Of a DNA stretch of 12,225 bases, positions 1 to 6,402 are shown one piece after another. Source of the DNA: Chlorobiota bacterium (GTDB taxonomy: Bacteria; Bacteroidota; Bacteroidia; Bacteroidales; JAADJA01); assembly GCA_030592565.1 (NCBI GenBank), contig JAUVIX010000080.1, forward strand, positions 1-12,225. The letters are read 5' to 3'. The notes under the pieces were generated by a model. It was not told the DNA's origin and made no database searches. It saw only the letters and a list, made by a program, of their open reading frames with translations. The translations under genes and the position numbers were made by a program. Positions within the stretch are counted from its first letter, which is position 1; each line of letters opens with the position of its first letter.

Positions 1-254
1 ACATTAACCCATACAGCACCGAAAAGCTCTTTAAGCCTGTCGATAGCTAGTTGCTCGGTTTCGTCCACAAACTGGCAACCACCGTAATATCTTTTTCCGG
101 GGTAACCCTCTGCATATTTGTTTGTCATAACCGACCCCATAGCCTCCATAACCTCATCACTAACAAAATTTTCAGAAGCAATCAGTTCAATACCGCTCAT
201 CTGGCGTTGCCTTTCCTTTTCAATTATCTCGAATACTTGTGAATCTCTTTTCAT
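1..254 (-). CDS. glyA: Serine hydroxymethyltransferase, N-terminal part (cut by left window edge)
   Basis: This PLP-dependent cytosolic enzyme interconverts serine plus tetrahydrofolate with glycine plus 5,10-methylene-tetrahydrofolate, the main one-carbon source of the cell. Reading the minus strand from the ATG at 254 gives 84 open codons to the edge, starting MKRDSQVFEIIEKERQRQ. The SHMT hallmarks follow in order: ELIASENFVS (about residues 23-32), then TNKYAEGYPGKRYYGG (about 44-59), then FVDETEQLAIDRLKELFGA and the start of the WVNV segment. The PLP-binding lysine and the rest of the protein, about 340 residues in the family, lie outside the window. The start fits the family, whose N-terminus is a short helix ahead of the IASEN motif. 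The gene is divergent from the M16 peptidase gene. Its upstream region contains a -7-like element and a long palindrome. Identity is close to certain; only regulation is unclear. Confidence 0.95.
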   Translation of the reverse strand, partial: MKRDSQVFEIIEKERQRQMSGIELIASENFVSDEVMEAMGSVMTNKYAEGYPGKRYYGGCQFVDETEQLAIDRLKELFGAVWVN

Positions 255-294
255 ATTATTTATAGTTTTTTAGTAATCTATTAATCAATATTTT

Positions 295-340
295 GTTTTG
301 GTATAATTTTCGGCTACGCAATCGAAAATCCCGCCAAAAC
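295..340. repeat. Imperfect 46-bp palindrome in the glyA leader region
   Basis: Two perfect 7-bp arms are nested. GTTTTGG (295-301) pairs with CCAAAAC (334-340), and ATTTTCG (306-312) pairs with CGAAAAT (323-329). They are separated by a symmetric 4x4 internal loop and capped by a 10-base loop. In the glyA direction it would fold in the 5' leader about 40 bases before the start codon, or it may overlap the promoter. It has no adjacent T-run, so it is not an obvious terminator. It may be a leader structure, a protein-binding site, or an intergenic repeated palindrome; only one copy is in this window. Confidence 0.6.
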
Positions 341-342
341 TA
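335..342 (-). promoter_or_regulatory. Candidate -7 element for glyA
   Basis: On the minus strand this reads TAGTTTTG, matching the Bacteroidota -7 consensus TAnnTTTG. No TTG lies at the usual 17-23 base spacing upstream, and the element overlaps one arm of the palindrome at 295-340. It would give a leader of roughly 75 bases. This is a weak call. Confidence 0.3.
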
Positions 343-361
343 TTTCAACTTTAATAATTTA

Positions 362-382
362 TTCTCCGCCCTGAAGGACGGA
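362..382. repeat. Short GC-rich hairpin, REP-like
   Basis: CTCCG and CGGAG frame a CCCTGAAGGA core, so the stem is CTCCGxCC/GGxCGGAG with one C/A mismatch and a four-base TGAA loop. It stands out as GC-rich within strongly AT-rich flanks, which are themselves partly complementary (AATAATTTATT against AATTATAATT). Similar small palindromes occur as dispersed intergenic repeats in Bacteroidota, but repetition cannot be shown from one copy. It lies between two divergent genes, so it is not needed as a terminator for either. Confidence 0.5.
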
Positions 383-427
383 GCTAATTATAATTTCTTT
401 TAAAACCATTTGCAAATTTATAAAAAT

Positions 428-435
428 TATCTTTG
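428..435 (+). promoter_or_regulatory. Candidate -7 promoter element for the M16 peptidase operon
   Basis: TATCTTTG matches TAnnTTTG exactly, 31 bases before the ATG at 467. A TTTG lies upstream at 409-412, but the 15-base spacer is shorter than the usual 17-23, so the -33 assignment is weak. It would drive the four-gene run that ends at 4708. Confidence 0.55.
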
Positions 436-466
436 CACAATTTCTACAACGAATTTTTTTTGAATA

Positions 467-1720
467 ATGATACATTTCGACAAATTTATTTTAAAAAACG
501 GGTTAAAAGTAATTGTCCACAAGGACAAATCCACTCCTATTGTTGCAGTTAATATATTGTATGATGTGGGAGCACGCTATGAAGACCCCGAAAAAACAGG
601 TTTTGCACATCTGTTTGAACATCTGATGTTCGGTGGTTCTAAAAACATCCCTAAATATGATGAGCCTTTGGAAAAAGCCGGCGGCGAAAACAATGCATTT
701 ACAAATAATGACATAACAAATTACTACCTGACAATCCCAAAGCAAAATATTGAACTGGCATTCTGGCTTGAGTCGGACAGGATGAACAACCTTGCCTTTT
801 CTAAAAAAAGTCTTGAAGTTCAGCGAAATGTTGTAATTGAAGAATTCAAGCAATCATATCTTAATCAGCCTTACGGTGATGTATGGCTTTTGCTTAGGCC
901 TCTGGCATTTAAGATCCATCCATACAGATGGTCAACAATAGGGAAAGAAATTTCACATATAGAGAATGCAACAATGGGTGATGTAAAAGCTTTCTACAAA
1001 AAGTTTTACAATCCTGACAAGGCAATTATGACTATCGCCGGAGATATAGAAACTGAAGAGATAAGAGTGCTGGCAGAAAAATGGTTTGGTCCCATATCTT
1101 CAGGAAAGGTTAAAAATATCAAAACTATCCCAAAGGAGCCAAAACAAACTGAGACCAGAGTTTTGACTGTTGAAAGGGATGTTCCTTTCGACTCCATCTA
1201 TAAAGCATATCATATGTGTGCCAGAAGAGATAAAGATTATTATACCAGTGACCTAATATCTGATATACTCTCCAATGGAGAATCCTCGCGATTATATTTA
1301 AAACTTGTTAAAGAGCGCCAGATTTTCAGCGAAATAAATGCCTATATATCCGGCGACTTTGATGAGGGAATGTTTATTTTTAGCGGCAAGCTCGTTAATG
1401 GAATATCTATTGAAGATGGCGAAAAAGCACTAAATAAGGAAATTAACAAAATAAAAGAATTTACTATTAGTGATGATGATCTTGTCAAGGTAAAAAACAA
1501 AATTGAATCAACTTTAGAGTTTTCAGAAATGAGTGTTCTGAACAAGGCGATGAATCTTTCATTTTCGGAACTTCTTGGCGACGCAAATCTTATAAATCAG
1601 GAAATAGACTATTATAATGCGGTTACAAAAGAAGGTATTCATCGTGTAGCCAATGAAATATTCAGAAATGAAAATTGCTCAACACTTTATTATCTAGCAA
1701 AGAGAGATGGCGGAAATTAA
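467..1720 (+). CDS. M16 family zinc metallopeptidase, catalytic subunit
   Basis: The 417-residue protein belongs to the M16 (pitrilysin/processing-peptidase) clan, whose members degrade peptides inside a clam-shell chamber. The inverted zinc motif HxxEH is intact as H48-L-F-E51-H52 within AHLFEHLMFGG. The distal zinc ligand is most likely E126 in VVIEEF, 74 residues after H52. The length and lack of a second half match the short M16B type, which works as a homodimer or heterodimer. The C-terminal half carries KERQIFSEINAY where the substrate-binding R/Y pair would be, and that pair is not preserved. No signal peptide is visible. The stop overlaps the next gene by 14 bases, which indicates translational coupling and supports a heterodimer with it. 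The natural substrate cannot be read from sequence. Confidence 0.92.
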   Translation: MIHFDKFILKNGLKVIVHKDKSTPIVAVNILYDVGARYEDPEKTGFAHLFEHLMFGGSKNIPKYDEPLEKAGGENNAFTNNDITNYYLTIPKQNIELAFWLESDRMNNLAFSKKSLEVQRNVVIEEFKQSYLNQPYGDVWLLLRPLAFKIHPYRWSTIGKEISHIENATMGDVKAFYKKFYNPDKAIMTIAGDIETEEIRVLAEKWFGPISSGKVKNIKTIPKEPKQTETRVLTVERDVPFDSIYKAYHMCARRDKDYYTSDLISDILSNGESSRLYLKLVKERQIFSEINAYISGDFDEGMFIFSGKLVNGISIEDGEKALNKEINKIKEFTISDDDLVKVKNKIESTLEFSEMSVLNKAMNLSFSELLGDANLINQEIDYYNAVTKEGIHRVANEIFRNENCSTLYYLAKRDGGN

Positions 1721-2987
1721 CAGAACAATACAACCGGAAATAAAATCTGTTGACAGGATAGACCTGTTTGAACCGAAACAGATTACACTTGACAATGGTA
1801 TTCCTGTTTACCTGATAGATACAGGCACACAGGAACTCATTAAAATTGATTTCATTTTTAATGCCGGAAAATGGTATGAGGAACAACTTCTGCTTGCTGA
1901 CTTCACAAACAATATGCTGAAAGAGGGCACAAAAAATTACACTTCCCAGGAGATTGCCGAGAAGATTGATTATTATGGAGCACACCTGGATACATCAACC
2001 GGAAGCGATATTGCATCGGTCTCTCTATACACTTTAAACAAATATCTTGAAAATGTGATATGCGTAGTTGAAGATGTAATTAAAAATCCTGTCTTCCCTG
2101 AGAAAGAGCTGACTACTTTTATTCAAAACAAGAAACAGGAGTTTCTTATTAACAACGAAAAAGTACGGTACATTGCAAGGCGGATGTTTAACAAACAGAT
2201 ATTTGGAAACAGACATCCTTATGGGAAAACCCCTGCTATTGAGGATTTTGATAAAGTAACAAGAGAAGAACTAGCTACTTATCACATAAAGCATTACACT
2301 CATTCTGACTGTAAGATTATTGTTTCAGGGAGGATACCTGCAAATCTAATATCTGTTCTGAACAGTCATTTTGGAGAAAAATCACCATCTCCAACAAAAA
2401 TAAAAATAGAAAAAGGGAATATTGAGATTATGCCTGAAGGTGTAAAATTACATATTAAAAAGGCTAATGCTGTTCAGTCTGCAATAAGAATCGGCAGGCC
2501 TCTTTTTAACAAAATACACCCTGATTTTCTAAAGCTAAAAGTTGTCAATACTGTTTTAGGTGGCTATTTCGGATCAAGGCTTATGACAAACATACGCGAA
2601 GATAAAGGTTATACTTATGGTATTGGCTCTGCAATAGTTTCATTACGCAATTCGGGATATTTTTTCATTGCATCAGAAGTTGGAAGTGATGTAACCGATC
2701 TTGCGATTAATGAGGTTTATACTGAAATTGAAAAATTACAACAGGAAATTGTTGGAGATGAAGAGTTAAACCTGGTAAGGAACTACTTGCTAGGTTCAAT
2801 GCTACGGAATTTTGACGGGCCATTTCCTATTGCTGAAAGCTTTAAGAGTGTTCTGGAGTATGGGCTAAGCAGCGACTATTTTCAGAATTATATTGACACA
2901 ATCAAAAGTATTACACCAGAAGAGATACGTGATTTGGCTCAAAAATATTTCGACAAAAACGACCTTTATGAATTAATTGTTGGATAG
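1707..2987 (+). CDS. M16 family peptidase partner subunit without zinc site
   Basis: The 426-residue protein has the M16 fold but no zinc site. The position of HxxEH reads D65-F-T-N68-N69 within ADFTNNMLKEGT, so neither histidine nor the glutamate is present. The C-terminal half keeps the substrate-binding R/Y pair as R297 and Y304 in NIREDKGYTYGIGS, the element missing from the upstream gene. This complementary loss is the known pattern of bacterial M16B heterodimers, where one chain brings the metal site and the other the R/Y pair. The ATG at 1707 lies inside the end of the preceding gene in another frame, giving a 14-base overlap and a likely 1:1 complex. I see no clear signal peptide; the first 20 residues are polar. 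Assignment to the family is firm, while heterodimer formation is inferred. Confidence 0.92.
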   Translation: MAEINRTIQPEIKSVDRIDLFEPKQITLDNGIPVYLIDTGTQELIKIDFIFNAGKWYEEQLLLADFTNNMLKEGTKNYTSQEIAEKIDYYGAHLDTSTGSDIASVSLYTLNKYLENVICVVEDVIKNPVFPEKELTTFIQNKKQEFLINNEKVRYIARRMFNKQIFGNRHPYGKTPAIEDFDKVTREELATYHIKHYTHSDCKIIVSGRIPANLISVLNSHFGEKSPSPTKIKIEKGNIEIMPEGVKLHIKKANAVQSAIRIGRPLFNKIHPDFLKLKVVNTVLGGYFGSRLMTNIREDKGYTYGIGSAIVSLRNSGYFFIASEVGSDVTDLAINEVYTEIEKLQQEIVGDEELNLVRNYLLGSMLRNFDGPFPIAESFKSVLEYGLSSDYFQNYIDTIKSITPEEIRDLAQKYFDKNDLYELIVG

Positions 2988-2992
2988 TTTTA

Positions 2993-3000
2993 TATATTTG
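2993..3000 (+). promoter_or_regulatory. Candidate -7 element before the acyltransferase gene
   Basis: TATATTTG fits TAnnTTTG and lies 31 bases before the ATG at 3031, between the M16 partner gene and the acyltransferase. The nearest upstream TTG (2977-2979) is too close, and the site is AT-rich, so it may be chance. If real, the acyltransferase and transporter could be transcribed separately from the M16 pair. Confidence 0.35.
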
Positions 3001-3030
3001 CAAATTGCAGTTTCCAACTAGACGATTATT

Positions 3031-3579
3031 ATGCTAAAAGCTTTTTCAAAACTAATACTCAGAACATTCGGATGGAAAGAATTTGATGAGATACCGCATA
3101 ATATCAGGAAAGCTGTTGTTATTATTGCTCCCCATACAAGTACGTGGGATTTTGTCATTGGTCGTTTTGCTTATTGGGCACTTGGATTTAAACCCAAATT
3201 CCTGATAAAAAGTGAAATGTTTGTTTTTCCAATGAAGGGATTGTTAAATTGGGTGGGCGGTATTCCTGTTAACAGAAACAAAAGCGGGAATATGGTTGAA
3301 AATGTTGCCAATCTGTTTTCAAAACACAATTCATTATTTATTACAATTACACCTGAAGGAACACGACAATTCAATCCCAATTGGAAAAAAGGGTTTTATT
3401 ACATCGCATTAAAAGCACAAGTTCCCATTGTTATTGGACTTCTTGACTATAAAAAAAAGATTGCCGGATTCTCAGATGTTTTTTATCCCACCGGAGATTT
3501 TGAAAAAGATTTTAAAAATATCGAAGATTATTACCGAGGGCGAACAGGAAAACATCCTGAAAATTTCAATCTCAAATAA
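3031..3579 (+). CDS. PlsC-type lysophospholipid/glycerol-phosphate acyltransferase, short form
   Basis: Members of this family transfer acyl chains onto lysophosphatidate or other acceptors at the inner face of the cytoplasmic membrane. All signature blocks are present in order. The catalytic HX4D is H35-TSTW-D40, following a hydrophobic VVIIAP strand. The acceptor-binding block is GGIPVNRN with R82. The EGTR block is E109-G-T-R112 in ITPEGTRQF, and a PIVIGL block with the conserved proline follows. At 182 residues it is shorter than typical PlsC (about 240) and has no N-terminal transmembrane helix, so it belongs with the compact soluble-looking variants common in Bacteroidota. The exact acceptor is unknown. 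It lies 43 bases after the M16 pair and 37 bases before the transporter gene, on the same strand. Confidence 0.88.
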   Translation: MLKAFSKLILRTFGWKEFDEIPHNIRKAVVIIAPHTSTWDFVIGRFAYWALGFKPKFLIKSEMFVFPMKGLLNWVGGIPVNRNKSGNMVENVANLFSKHNSLFITITPEGTRQFNPNWKKGFYYIALKAQVPIVIGLLDYKKKIAGFSDVFYPTGDFEKDFKNIEDYYRGRTGKHPENFNLK

Positions 3580-3616
3580 CTAAGTAAAACCGTTTGAATA
3601 TTAAAGATATTATCTT

Positions 3617-4708
3617 ATGGAAAACAACAATATTCTTTCAAGTAAAATTTCTCCTTTCCTTAATCTAGCCGGATTTATTATTATTATTGCCGGAATAATG
3701 TATGCCTCTTCATTAATTAATCTCTTGCTCCTGGCCTTGTTCGTTAGTATAATATGTGCGCAGCCTCTTGCCTGGCTTGTAAGAAGGAATGTGCCACAAG
3801 GGCTTGCAATTACTATTGTTTTATTGGGTATTTTTCTTATCTTTTTTGGTTTAGGTCAATTGATAGCCGAATCGGTGTATCAATTTTCCAATGATATTCC
3901 AAAATATTCCGAAAGGGTTAACGAAATTTCAACATCTGTTATTACAGGACTTGATAAACTTGGTATTGATAAATCATCATGGCAATTAGGTTCTATTCTT
4001 GATACAAGTAAAATTTTTAAATTTACTGCCGGATTAGCAAGTGGTTTTGGCAGTATGTTAGGAAATATCTTCCTTATTGTTTTTATTTTGATTTTTTTAT
4101 TGACAGAGCTAAATGGCTTTGCTATTAAAACAATTGCTATTGTTGATGATCCGGCAAAATCTCTACAATATCTTACGAGAATTGGCAATAGCATAAGACA
4201 CTATTTAGGTATTAAAACACTTACAAGCCTTCTAACCGGCATACTTGTATGGTTTTCCCTATTAATTATTGGTGTTGATTATGCAATTTTATGGGGTCTT
4301 ATAGCCTTCTTGTTTAATTACATTCCCAATATAGGGTCATTTATAGCAATGGTTCCTGCTATTATTTTTGCACTTATTCAATTAGGATTTGGAGGTGCTA
4401 TATGGACAGCAATAGCATATATTAGTATCAATACAGTTATTGGAAGTATTGTAGAGCCTAAAGTAATGGGAAAGGGAATGGGCCTATCAACCCTTGTGGT
4501 TTTTCTGTCATTAATTTTCTGGGGGTTTATCCTTGGTACTGTTGGAATGTTTCTTTCAGTTCCGCTTACAATGACAGTAAAAATTATCCTTGAGCAGAAC
4601 GAAAAGACTAAATGGATTGCAATTCTTCTTGGAACTCAGCGTGAGGCTCAGGTTATAATCGAACGAAATAAATATAAAAAAGCTTTTGAAGAAGATGAGG
4701 AAGTGTAA
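3617..4708 (+). CDS. AI-2E family transporter (PerM/TqsA-like membrane protein)
   Basis: The 363-residue polytopic inner-membrane protein has the AI-2E family layout. Closely spaced N-terminal helices cover about residues 14-85. A long hydrophilic segment follows (about 88-140), then a helix near 145-168, then a dense block of helices from about 200 to 330. Two family signatures are clear: FNYIPNIGSFIAM (from F233), and EPKVMGKGMGLS (from E280) followed by the final hydrophobic hairpin ending SVPLTM. The tail is charged (FEEDEEV). The family name comes from E. coli TqsA, which exports autoinducer-2, but other members are Na+/H+ antiporters or of unknown role, so a quorum-sensing function should not be assumed. 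It is the last gene of the same-strand run starting at 467. Confidence 0.9.
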   Translation: MENNNILSSKISPFLNLAGFIIIIAGIMYASSLINLLLLALFVSIICAQPLAWLVRRNVPQGLAITIVLLGIFLIFFGLGQLIAESVYQFSNDIPKYSERVNEISTSVITGLDKLGIDKSSWQLGSILDTSKIFKFTAGLASGFGSMLGNIFLIVFILIFLLTELNGFAIKTIAIVDDPAKSLQYLTRIGNSIRHYLGIKTLTSLLTGILVWFSLLIIGVDYAILWGLIAFLFNYIPNIGSFIAMVPAIIFALIQLGFGGAIWTAIAYISINTVIGSIVEPKVMGKGMGLSTLVVFLSLIFWGFILGTVGMFLSVPLTMTVKIILEQNEKTKWIAILLGTQREAQVIIERNKYKKAFEEDEEV

Positions 4709-4735
4709 TTTCGGCAATACGAAATTTACTTTTAT
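4707..4735 (+). terminator. Weak hairpin at the end of the transporter gene
   Basis: AATTTCG (4707-4713) and CGAAATT (4720-4726) form a perfect 7-bp stem with a six-base loop. It overlaps the stop codon and is followed by TACTTTTATT. The stem is AT-rich and the T-tract broken, so at best it is a weak terminator for the 467-4708 run. Confidence 0.35.
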
Positions 4736-4849
4736 TCATAACTCCCAATTAATCAGCATTAAGTGGCTTTATCTATCCTTTTACTTTAACCATAGCATAA
4801 GGCTAATTTATATTTAAATTAAAGTATTCTCATACTGAAATAAAATGTT

Positions 4850-4857
4850 TACCTTTG
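4850..4857 (+). promoter_or_regulatory. Candidate -7 element for the small barrel protein gene
   Basis: TACCTTTG matches TAnnTTTG, 41 bases before the ATG at 4899. No TTG is visible at the usual spacing upstream. The 190-base gap from 4709 to 4898 otherwise shows only AT-rich sequence. Confidence 0.5.
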
Positions 4858-4898
4858 CCGCCGAAAAAATATAAATACGTTTATTAATTTAATTTTTT

Positions 4899-5354
4899 AT
4901 GATGAAAAAAATTACATTACTATTAAGTCTGATATTTATTACAGGCTTTATTTTCGCTCAGGATGGAGCAGCTCCACTTGCAAAAGGCGACAAACAACTA
5001 AACTTTGGAGTTGGGTCAGGTTCTCATGGGATACCTGTTTATGTCGGAATGGACTTTGCCGTTCATAATGATATAACTGTTGGTCCTGTTGTAAAGGTTA
5101 GATTTGATAATGATATATCCTTTGGCCTTCTCGGAAGGGGTGATTACCATTTTAATCGTATTATCGGTATTCCAAGCAACTGGGATTTTTATGCAGGTGC
5201 TAGTATCGGTTTTTTTGCTGGTAATGATTTTGATTTTGATATTGGCATTCAGGTTGGCGGACGCTGGTACTGGAGTGATAAGTGGGGCTTGAATCTTGAA
5301 TTTGGTGGTGGAACAGGATATGGAACTTCCATTGGAGTAAGTATGAAACTCTAA
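4899..5354 (+). CDS. Small secreted beta-rich protein, probable outer-membrane barrel
   Basis: I do not recognise a named family. The 151-residue product begins with a clear signal peptide (MMKKITLLLSLIFITGFIFAQ, split here after about residue 20 at FA|Q). The rest alternates hydrophobic and polar residues with many glycines and aromatics: LNFGVGSGSHGIPVYVGMD, FGLLGRGDYHF, WDFYAGASIGFF, IGIQVGGRWYW and LNLEFGGGTGYG. That pattern fits about eight amphipathic strands of a small outer-membrane barrel. Either of the two adjacent ATG codons (4899 or 4902) could be the start. The gene stands alone, with its own -7-like element upstream and a strong terminator directly downstream, so it is probably monocistronic. 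Porin-like, adhesive or structural roles are all possible. Confidence 0.75.
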   Translation: MMKKITLLLSLIFITGFIFAQDGAAPLAKGDKQLNFGVGSGSHGIPVYVGMDFAVHNDITVGPVVKVRFDNDISFGLLGRGDYHFNRIIGIPSNWDFYAGASIGFFAGNDFDFDIGIQVGGRWYWSDKWGLNLEFGGGTGYGTSIGVSMKL

Positions 5355-5372
5355 CAGATACTCATTAAATAA

Positions 5373-5410
5373 AAAAAGCGGATAGTCATAAAAATGGCTA
5401 TCCGCTTTTT
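5373..5410. terminator. Strong, bidirectional-looking intrinsic terminator
   Basis: AAAAAGCGGATAG (5373-5385) is perfectly complementary to CTATCCGCTTTTT (5398-5410). The stem extends inward by three more pairs (one a G-U), leaving a loop of about six bases. The T-run on one side and the A-run on the other make it usable on both strands. It begins 19 bases after the stop of the small barrel protein gene and insulates it from the SDR gene. Confidence 0.92.
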
Positions 5411-5432
5411 GTTTTGCGTAAATAATATCAGA

Positions 5433-5462
5433 TTGAATTTATGGATAAATGAATTACATTTG
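5433..5462 (+). promoter_or_regulatory. Promoter of the DECR-like SDR gene (TTG-N19-TAnnTTTG)
   Basis: TTG at 5433-5435 and TACATTTG at 5455-5462 are separated by exactly 19 bases, the canonical Bacteroidota sigma-factor layout. The -7 box ends 21 bases before the ATG at 5484, so the leader would be only about 15 bases. This is one of the two best-formed promoters in the window, and it lies directly after a strong terminator. Confidence 0.75.
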
Positions 5463-5483
5463 TAAAAATATAATATCTGTATT

Positions 5484-6371
5484 ATGGAATTTAACAAACC
5501 GATGTTCAAAAATAATGAACTAAAGAATAAGGTAATAGTTGTTACCGGAGGAGGTTCCGGACTTGGGAAATCAATGACCAGGTATTTTTTACAATTAGGA
5601 GCAAAAGTAGCTATCACTTCCCGAGATATTGAAAAACTTGATAAGACTGCCAGCGAATTAAAAACCGAAACAGGGGGCGATATCCTGACGGTCAGATGTG
5701 ATGTCAGAAACTATACAGAAGTTGAAGAAATGCTTAATTCAACTATCTCTGAATTTGGAAAAGTCGATGTCTTATTGAATAATGCTGCCGGAAATTTTAT
5801 TAGCCCTACTGAAAGACTCTCATCAAATGCCTTTGACACTGTTATCGATATTGTTTTAAAAGGAAGTAAAAACTGTACCCTAGCATTCGGCAAACATTGG
5901 ATTGATAAAAAACAGGATCAGACTGTTGTACTAAATATTATAACAACTTATGCCTGGACAGGCAGCGGCTATGTTGTTCCGTCAGCGATGGCAAAGGCCG
6001 GGGTGCTTGCAATGACACGCTCACTCGCCGATGAATGGGCAAAATACGGAATAAGGATGAATGCAATTGCACCAGGCCCTTTCCCGACAAAAGGTGCCTG
6101 GGACAGACTTCTTCCCGGTGATCTTAAAGAAAGATTTGACTTTTCAAAAAAAGTCCCTTTGCGCAGAGTTGGTGAACATCAGGAACTTGCAAATCTTGCA
6201 GCTTTCCTTATTTCAGACTTCTCTGCATATATAAACGGAGAGGTAATAACGATTGACGGCGGTGAATGGCTTCAGGGTGCCGGTCAGTTCAATATGCTTC
6301 AACAACTACCAAAAGAAATGTGGGATATGCTGGAAATGATGATCCGAAAAAACAAAAAAGGCCACCAATAG
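5484..6371 (+). CDS. SDR-family 2,4-dienoyl-CoA reductase (NADPH), mitochondrial DECR1-like
   Basis: The enzyme is predicted to reduce 2,4-dienoyl-CoA with NADPH, an auxiliary step of beta-oxidation for unsaturated fatty acids. The Rossmann motif is TGGGSGLG (residues 21-28), followed by ITSRDIEKL, whose Arg suits NADPH, and NNAAGNF (99-105). The usual SDR YxxxK is replaced by S167-x-x-x-K171 in PSAMAKAG, with a tyrosine 11 residues earlier (Y156 in ITTYAWTGSGY). By recalled alignment, N104, Y156, S167 and K171 correspond to human DECR1 Asn148, Tyr199, Ser210 and Lys214. The PGPFPTKGAW loop, INGEVITIDGGE and the C-terminal tail (KEMWDMLEMMIRK) also parallel DECR1. At 295 residues it equals mature DECR1. 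It differs from E. coli FadH, a flavin/iron-sulfur enzyme. It is monocistronic; no other beta-oxidation gene is in the window. Confidence 0.9.
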   Translation: MEFNKPMFKNNELKNKVIVVTGGGSGLGKSMTRYFLQLGAKVAITSRDIEKLDKTASELKTETGGDILTVRCDVRNYTEVEEMLNSTISEFGKVDVLLNNAAGNFISPTERLSSNAFDTVIDIVLKGSKNCTLAFGKHWIDKKQDQTVVLNIITTYAWTGSGYVVPSAMAKAGVLAMTRSLADEWAKYGIRMNAIAPGPFPTKGAWDRLLPGDLKERFDFSKKVPLRRVGEHQELANLAAFLISDFSAYINGEVITIDGGEWLQGAGQFNMLQQLPKEMWDMLEMMIRKNKKGHQ

Positions 6372-6378
6372 GTAGCCT
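6346..6378 (-). terminator. Terminator of the minus-strand secreted-protein gene, inside the SDR gene's 3' end
   Basis: Read on the minus strand, AGGCTACC (6378-6371) pairs with GGTGGCCT (6366-6359), giving an 8-bp stem with one T-G wobble and a four-base loop. It is followed by a TTTTTTGTTTTTT tract. It lies 25 bases past the stop of the 6403-7140 gene. The T-tract and half of the hairpin are also the last codons of the SDR gene (lysine codons of KNKKG) and its stop codon. Confidence 0.8.
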
Positions 6379-6402
6379 CTTATAGTAATTTATTTGTTTC
6401 TC

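Noticed and set aside
51..242. Plus-strand open frame of 63 codons at the left edge
   Set aside because: It lies antisense to the clear serine hydroxymethyltransferase N-terminus on the minus strand and has no recognisable protein features.
295..382. CRISPR repeat or tRNA-like structure
   Set aside because: There are only two unlike palindromes, with no regularly spaced repeats and no cloverleaf or CCA end.
503..2216. Several minus-strand open frames across the M16 pair
   Set aside because: They are antisense to two well-supported M16 peptidase genes, have no family motifs and no promoter signals.
3617..4708. Reading the AI-2E family gene as a quorum-sensing system
   Set aside because: No luxS, lsr or other signalling gene is nearby, and the family includes antiporters and proteins of unknown function.
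467..4708. The M16 pair, acyltransferase and transporter as a novel functional system
   Set aside because: The genes are close and co-directional, but their functions show no evident link and a possible internal promoter lies at 2993-3000. Close spacing alone is weak evidence.
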